Shown here: one piece after another, positions 7,510 to 11,726 of the stretch
How positions within the stretch are numbered: the first letter of the stretch is position 1
Layout of the letters: every line of letters starts with the position of its first letter
Assembly: GCA_001513395.1 (NCBI GenBank)
Contig: LFTP01000243.1
Coordinates: 1 to 11,726 of the forward strand
Source of the DNA: Clostridia bacterium DTU080
GTDB lineage: Bacteria > Bacillota > Limnochordia > DTU080
Reading direction: 5' to 3'
Length of the DNA stretch: 11,726 nt
Notes under the pieces: generated by a model
Told to the model about the DNA's origin: nothing
Database searches by the model: none
What the model saw: the letters and a program-made list of their open reading frames with translations, nothing else
Made by a program: the position numbers and the translations under genes

Positions 7510-7793
7510 AGGATCACTATGACAAAGCCATTGGAAATGCATTATTTTGTTTGGCTCCTTCGCCAAGAAAGATGTTTGTCCTTTTTACACAGTCAAATGT
7601 GCAGTAGTAGATCGTGCGTGATAATACCTGTCGTTGTTTCGATAGTGGGAGTCAGTCCCGGTAAAAAGGAACATCGCCCACTAGCATCGTAGATTTACAA
7701 TGACCGCGCGCAACGGACAGGCACAGCGATTGCATCAGCCGTCTTCAGTGACAAAGGCGATTCCGGTGTTCAACGGGGAAGAAGGGGGACAAA
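7510..7793. promoter_or_regulatory. Divergent control region between the GH31 operon and the beta-helix gene
   Basis: This 314-bp gap between two divergent start codons must hold at least two promoters. Leftward: AATAAT (plus-strand ATTATT 7541-7546) is a plausible -10, without a good -35. TTGACT at about 7590-7596 (minus strand) is a possible -35 without a good -10. Rightward: TACAAT (7696-7701) is a possible -10, again without a convincing -35. A small inverted repeat GGGA-N5-TCCC lies at 7647-7659. The poor -35 boxes would suit activator-dependent promoters, which is inference. No gene is seen in it. Confidence 0.45.
7551..7566 (-). promoter_or_regulatory. Inverted repeat, possible operator of the GH31 operon
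   Basis: TTGGC (7551-7555) and GCCAA (7562-7566) form a perfect 5-bp inverted repeat with 6 nt between. It sits 4 bp from the candidate -10 (7541-7546), that is, within the presumed spacer of the leftward promoter and about 55 bp before the ATG. That position suits a repressor or activator site; the regulator is not in the window. Confidence 0.3.
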
Positions 7794-7808
7794 AGGAGGC
7801 GTAAAGAC

Positions 7809-10235
7809 ATGCTGCGGCTTATCCGTGATTCGTCTGACTTGATGTTGACCTGTATGGTTTTTCTCACCTTGAGTTGTCTGATCGTGGGGGCGTCAGCGCT
7901 TGGAGCGGAGGCGGGTGAGACTTGGCGTTCGGCGCTCTATCCTGAAGACTGGACGCCCGAGTTTACCGATGATGAGGGCAGGTTCCTGCACGATTTCTCT
8001 TACGCCGGCTATCACAGGGGTGAAAAGCCGCTGCCTGAGAGTGTCCCGGGACCTCGCGTCGATGTCACGCAGGCGCCTTACAATGCGGATCCCACGGGCG
8101 TGGAGAGTGCATCGCAGGCCATACAGCGGGCTATAAATGACGTCGGACGCGCCGGAGGCGGTACGGTGTATCTGCCACCGGGAACCTATCGGCTGACCAT
8201 CGATCCATATCGCAACGAGGCGCTGCTTGTCGCCTACAGTAATGTGGTTATCCAAGGTGCGGGCATTGATAAGACCTTCCTTTTCTTGGATGAGACTTAC
8301 ACCCGCGGCAAGGCGATGATCCGGGTCACGCCGGCCCTTACGGGTGTCAACTGGTCGGATATCGACGGTAAGGGACAAAAGGTGAGAGAGGATGTGCCCG
8401 CCCGAGCCACGGTGATTCCTTTGGACGGTCCGCCAAACTTCTCGGTGGGTGAGTGGGTGGTCATCCAGTATGACTGCACTCCCGAGTGGATCGCCGAGCA
8501 CAACATGAGCGACGGCTGGGATGCATCCATCGGGGGCCCTGCCTTTTACAGGGAAATCGTCGCTGTCGATCCGGTTGAGAACACCATCACCGTCGACGTT
8601 CCCGTGCGCTATCCGGTCAAGGTGCGGGACAACGGTCGGGTGCACAGGGTAAGCCAACCGCTCGAGGAGGTCGGCTTGGCCGATTTTTCCATCGGTATGC
8701 GTGAGCATCCGGCTACGACCGGGTGGGGCAACAACGATCACGGGGTTTTTGGAACCGGGGCCTATGATGTGCATTCCGGCTGTGCCGTGACGTTCAACGG
8801 TGTCATCAACAGCTGGGTGCGGGACATCGCTACCTACAAGCCGCCGGGTAACAACTACGCTCACATTCATTCCATCGGGTTCAACTTCAGTCGCTCGCGT
8901 TTTCTCACCATCCGCGGGGTTAGTGTGGAGAACCCGCAGTACCGGGGCGGCGGAGGCAACGGATATCCGTTTGTCGTGGGGACACAAGAGAGTCTGTATG
9001 ACAATCTGCGGGCCATCAACGGACGCCACAACTTCACCATCACCGGACAGAGAGCAAGCGGCAACGTCATCTACCGCGGCTACATCGCCAATCCTATCAA
9101 CTCGTTGCCTGCGGATTTCCACGCTTATCTGTCGATGGCCAATCTGATCGACAATCTCACCATAGAACGAGACCGTTTTGAGGCCGCCGATCGCAGCGGA
9201 GCCGCAGGTGTGTCGGGCTTTCCGAAGCATGGCGTGACCACTACGCACAGTGTCTTCTGGAACATTGAGGGGTTGGCATACCGTCCGGATCGCCCGGCCA
9301 TCATCCGCTCCGATCAGTACGGTTGGGGTTATGTTATCGGCACCAGGGGTCCGGCCTACCGGGTGGCTTTGGATGTCAGCGCCCGCACCGCACCCAGGGA
9401 TTATCTGGAAGGTGAGGGTATGGGGGTCACCCTGCAACCGCAGTCCCTCTACTACGATCAGTTGCAACGTAGGCTCTTGCGCGAGGGCAAAGCCGATGTC
9501 TGGGAGGCCATACGCGAAGAACTGACCCCACCGCCGATCGAGGAGTGGGAAGCGCTCGAGCCCCAAGGTATGAGACGGAGCACCGAGCCTGACTTGCCGT
9601 TGATCCGCAGTGAAGACTTCGAAAACGCACCTGTCGGGGATTTGCCCGAGGGATGGCAGCCTCTGCTGGCACGCAACTCGCCGGACGTTCCGCAGATGGC
9701 GGAATCTCCCGCTGAGTTGGGTCCGGCGCACGGAAAGGTGCTTCATCTGAGTCGCACGGCCGGCACGTCGAATGTCACCGGTCAGGCGATCCTCAATTTC
9801 CCGCCGGTGAAGGAAAGACTCGTTCTCTCCTTCGACATGTTTGCTACCACCGAGCGACGCAGTCTGCGGTTCACCCTGGGGGGCTCCGAGCTTCCGCCTA
9901 GCAGCATCCATGGTACGACTGCCAACGCCGGTCTTTTTGTCACCATGAACGGAGGCCGCGTCCAGGCCTTGCTGGATGCGGCGGCCAACACCTGGGCTTT
10001 CGGCGGCTACTACGAACCCGGCCGCTGGCACACCGTCACAGTGGATATCGATATCAAGAAGCAGACGTACTACTTCTACATGGACGACGAATTGCTGCCC
10101 GGTAATGTTGATCCCATAGGGTTTTACAGAAATTACGACGATCTTTGCACCCTGGCGTTCGGCTATCAGAGTATCTCCACTCATGACAATACCGCTCCGG
10201 TCTATGTGGACAACGTTAGGATATGGGGCAAGTAG
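7809..10235 (+). CDS. Secreted right-handed beta-helix (pectate lyase superfamily) protein with C-terminal jelly-roll-like domain
   Basis: An 808-aa exported protein; ATG start with AGGAGG (7794-7799) at 9 nt. The signal peptide spans about 1-35 (hydrophobic 11-31, cleavage near ASA or AEA). Residues 58-72 carry the segment RFLHDFSYAGYHRGE, which often precedes this type of beta-helix. Then comes the entry motif of the pectate_lyase_3 superfamily: DVTQAPYNADPTGVESAS (85-102), with AIQRAIN and GGGTVYLPPGTY (117-128). The helix rungs run to about 520. GRHNFT (405-410) followed by SGNVIYRG (417-424) is a candidate active-site rung. Residues about 595-808 look like a LamG/concanavalin-type beta-sandwich (VLSFDMFAT, GRWHTVTVDID, YVDNVRIW), probably glycan-binding. 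Members of the superfamily are lyases or hydrolases of acidic or neutral polysaccharides; I cannot tell which here. It is followed by its own terminator and then by a binding-protein gene on the same strand. Confidence 0.78.
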   Translation: MLRLIRDSSDLMLTCMVFLTLSCLIVGASALGAEAGETWRSALYPEDWTPEFTDDEGRFLHDFSYAGYHRGEKPLPESVPGPRVDVTQAPYNADPTGVESASQAIQRAINDVGRAGGGTVYLPPGTYRLTIDPYRNEALLVAYSNVVIQGAGIDKTFLFLDETYTRGKAMIRVTPALTGVNWSDIDGKGQKVREDVPARATVIPLDGPPNFSVGEWVVIQYDCTPEWIAEHNMSDGWDASIGGPAFYREIVAVDPVENTITVDVPVRYPVKVRDNGRVHRVSQPLEEVGLADFSIGMREHPATTGWGNNDHGVFGTGAYDVHSGCAVTFNGVINSWVRDIATYKPPGNNYAHIHSIGFNFSRSRFLTIRGVSVENPQYRGGGGNGYPFVVGTQESLYDNLRAINGRHNFTITGQRASGNVIYRGYIANPINSLPADFHAYLSMANLIDNLTIERDRFEAADRSGAAGVSGFPKHGVTTTHSVFWNIEGLAYRPDRPAIIRSDQYGWGYVIGTRGPAYRVALDVSARTAPRDYLEGEGMGVTLQPQSLYYDQLQRRLLREGKADVWEAIREELTPPPIEEWEALEPQGMRRSTEPDLPLIRSEDFENAPVGDLPEGWQPLLARNSPDVPQMAESPAELGPAHGKVLHLSRTAGTSNVTGQAILNFPPVKERLVLSFDMFATTERRSLRFTLGGSELPPSSIHGTTANAGLFVTMNGGRVQALLDAAANTWAFGGYYEPGRWHTVTVDIDIKKQTYYFYMDDELLPGNVDPIGFYRNYDDLCTLAFGYQSISTHDNTAPVYVDNVRIWGK

Positions 10236-10241
10236 GTGAGT

Positions 10242-10272
10242 AAAGCCGCGACCAAAGAAGGTCGCGGCTTTT
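10242..10272 (+). terminator. Intrinsic terminator after the beta-helix gene
   Basis: AAAGCCGCGACC (10242-10253) pairs perfectly with GGTCGCGGCTTT (10260-10271) around loop AAAGAA, ending in TTTT (10269-10272). It starts 7 bp after the TAG stop. It makes the following binding-protein gene at least partly independent, although read-through is possible because the gap to that gene is only about 120 bp. The A-run at its left also allows leftward function, but no gene enters from that side. Confidence 0.9.
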
Positions 10273-10341
10273 GCAGGATCGCTACCGTTGACGTTTAAGT
10301 CCTCTCTTAGGGACAGTTCGCTCTAGATTTTGAATAAGGAT

Positions 10342-10348
10342 GGGAGGT
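10342..10348 (+). promoter_or_regulatory. Ribosome binding site setting a TTG start
   Basis: GGGAGGT lies 7 nt before TTG 10356. No ATG is available at the right distance; the first in-frame ATG (residue 20) falls inside the hydrophobic core of the signal peptide, so TTG is the likely start. Confidence 0.7.
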
Positions 10349-10355
10349 ATATCCA

Positions 10356-11630
10356 TTGATCGGATTGTTGAGAAGATGGAAGACTGCTTGCGGTTTGAGT
10401 GCTTTGGTCTTGATGATGGTCATTGGTTGTGTCTGCGCGGCTGCACCGGTGAAGGTGTACATGATCGAGTTTGCCCGAACGGATGAGGCGGAATGGCAAC
10501 GAGCCGTGGTGGAGCGTTTCCACGCTTCTCAGGACGACATTCAAATCGAGCTGATCAGTCTGGCTGGCTCCAGCGTCAGCACGAAGCCGTTGACTATGAT
10601 TGCCGCCGGAGCCGATTTAGACATCTCCTACCACGATCCGTACAAGATCATCGAGTGGACGCATCAAGGGCTGACCACGGATCTCAATCCGTATCTGGCC
10701 CGCGATCGCCAAGCCTTTGCTGAGTTCTTTGAGCCGCTTTTGAATCTCTATGCGGTCAAAGGCGGCCGGTACGGTATTCCGATCGATTTGCAGGTCCAGG
10801 CCTTCTTCTATCGTGAGGACTTCTTTGATGAGGCGGGTGTACCCTATCCGCGTGAGGGCATGACCTGGGATGACATCGCCAGGATATCGCCTCATCTGGT
10901 TGTGCAAAGCACAGACGGTGTCATTTCTCGCTACGCCATCCGGTTCCCGCAGTTTTGGCATTGGTGGTCCATTTTGTGGCATCACGGGGCGGCGTTCTTT
11001 GACGATGAGATCAACCCGAACCGTTTTGTCGGAGACAGTCTGGAGATGCGTCAGGGGCTTGAGTACCTGCGGAGCATGATCCATGACCGACGCGTCATGT
11101 CGCCGCGGACGATGAGCGGTGATACTGCCACAAATCTGGTCATCAACGGTCAAGTGGCCATGGCGATCGGCAACTCTTTGTACATGCAGCAGATGGTGCG
11201 GCTCGGTCACGAAAGGCCGTGGAACGTGACCCGGCTGCCCTATGGGCCTGCCGGGAACAATGTCGCTTGGTTCAACTCGCTGGGATGGTTTATCACCAGC
11301 GTGGCGCCGCAGCCGCAGGCGGCTTGGGAAGTGATCAAGTACTTCAGCTCGGAAGCCAGCATGCGCTTGTCGGTGGAGATGCGCGGTACGCTGGTTCCGC
11401 ACAGGCGCGTCTCTCAGACCGTTTGGATGCAGCAGTGGGAGTATCCTAAAGATCGGAGAGTCTTCTTGGATGCCATCGGCACGGCCCGGGGCCTGCCTGC
11501 TGTCTACGGTACCGGCATTGATTCGATCGTTAACGGAGTCAATGCTGTAGCCGACGGCGCGAAGCCTATCGAACAGGTCATTGCCGACTGGCAGGTCCAG
11601 CTCAATGCATGGCTGAGAGACCGTAACTAA
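10356..11630 (+). CDS. Family-1 extracellular sugar-binding protein of an ABC importer, possible lipoprotein
   Basis: A 424-aa exported protein starting at TTG. The N-terminus has basic residues (RRWK, 6-9), a hydrophobic stretch (11-30) and VIGC (22-25), which fits a lipobox with Cys25 as the lipid site; cleavage by signal peptidase I near CAAA-P is the alternative. The mature protein has the family pattern: VKVYMIEFARTDEAEW, DDIQIELISLAG, AAGADLDISYHDPYKI, GGRYGIPIDLQVQAFFY with REDFFDEAGVPYP, GMTWDDI, and near the end WEVIKYFSSEASMRLS. It should capture oligosaccharide released outside the cell, plausibly by the beta-helix enzyme just upstream. It differs clearly from the other binding protein in the window (different N-terminal and hinge sequences), so it probably recognises another ligand. 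No permease gene follows before the terminator. Confidence 0.88.
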   Translation: MIGLLRRWKTACGLSALVLMMVIGCVCAAAPVKVYMIEFARTDEAEWQRAVVERFHASQDDIQIELISLAGSSVSTKPLTMIAAGADLDISYHDPYKIIEWTHQGLTTDLNPYLARDRQAFAEFFEPLLNLYAVKGGRYGIPIDLQVQAFFYREDFFDEAGVPYPREGMTWDDIARISPHLVVQSTDGVISRYAIRFPQFWHWWSILWHHGAAFFDDEINPNRFVGDSLEMRQGLEYLRSMIHDRRVMSPRTMSGDTATNLVINGQVAMAIGNSLYMQQMVRLGHERPWNVTRLPYGPAGNNVAWFNSLGWFITSVAPQPQAAWEVIKYFSSEASMRLSVEMRGTLVPHRRVSQTVWMQQWEYPKDRRVFLDAIGTARGLPAVYGTGIDSIVNGVNAVADGAKPIEQVIADWQVQLNAWLRDRN

Positions 11631-11668
11631 CACAGAACGCTGCCGATCACCCGGAGGATGCAGCAGTC

Positions 11669-11704
11669 GGGGCTGTCCCAAAAGGTCGGCCCCTCGTCTC
11701 TTTT
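11669..11704 (+). terminator. Probable intrinsic terminator after the last binding-protein gene
   Basis: GGGGCTGTCC (11669-11678) pairs with GGTCGGCCCC (11684-11693) with one T-G wobble and one T-T mismatch, loop CAAAA, followed by the T-rich TCGTCTCTTTT (11694-11704). It lies 38 bp after the TAA stop. It indicates that this gene is transcribed alone or ends its unit, without downstream permease genes in the same transcript. Confidence 0.75.
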
Positions 11705-11726
11705 AGCTCGCGTCTCGGCTTAGAGA

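Noticed and set aside
7893..10184. A 763-codon open frame on the minus strand opposite the beta-helix gene
   Set aside because: Its codons lie exactly opposite the sense codons, so it stays open simply because the real gene avoids TTA, CTA and TCA. Its protein has no recognisable motif, while the plus strand has signal peptide, family motifs, ribosome binding site and terminator.
10617..11681. A 354-codon minus-strand frame opposite the last binding-protein gene
   Set aside because: Same codon-register shadow as above; the plus-strand protein is a clear family-1 binding protein.
11669..11693. End of an insertion sequence (GGGGCTGTCCCAAAAG looks like some IS termini)
   Set aside because: The stretch forms a hairpin with a T-rich tail just after a stop codon, which fits a terminator better; no transposase or matching second end is visible.

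Overview
This window looks like a polysaccharide-utilisation stretch of a bacterial chromosome. It is moderately GC-rich, has very strong Shine-Dalgarno sites (AGGAGG/GGGAGG), uses GTG and TTG starts as well as ATG, and has clean intrinsic terminators. Together with several family-1 sugar-binding proteins of ABC importers, this points to a carbohydrate-specialised bacterium of Firmicutes, Chloroflexota or similar type, possibly a Limnochordia-like anaerobe. That taxonomic guess is inference; there is no rRNA or other marker in the window.

Layout, left to right: (1) the last 43 codons of a probable ABC sugar-binding protein (2-133, +), followed by a strong hairpin; (2) a gene-free leader of about 460 bp with several inverted repeats; (3) a 1053-aa secreted heparinase II/III-type polysaccharide lyase candidate (596-3757, +); (4) a terminator hairpin shared by two convergent units (3782-3825); (5) a minus-strand two-gene operon, read right to left, of a family-1 solute-binding protein (6187-7494) and a cytoplasmic GH31 alpha-glycosidase (3862-6147); (6) a divergent control region of 314 bp (7495-7808); (7) an 808-aa secreted right-handed beta-helix protein of the pectate-lyase superfamily with a C-terminal jelly-roll-like domain (7809-10235, +), then a terminator; (8) another family-1 solute-binding protein (10356-11630, +), starting at TTG, then a terminator near the right edge.

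How the parts may work together: two secreted enzymes (heparinase-like lyase and beta-helix protein) would cut an extracellular polymer, probably one containing uronic acid. Binding proteins would capture the oligosaccharides, and the cytoplasmic GH31 enzyme would remove alpha-linked sugars after import. The repeated pattern is one carbohydrate-active enzyme next to one solute-binding protein, three times, with no permease or ATPase gene visible. The substrate is not determined by the sequence.

I found no RNA gene, CRISPR array, transposase or integrase. No clearly new system is visible. The most interesting points are the permease-less binding-protein/enzyme pairs, the atypical GH31 active-site region, and the beta-helix protein whose exact activity I cannot name.
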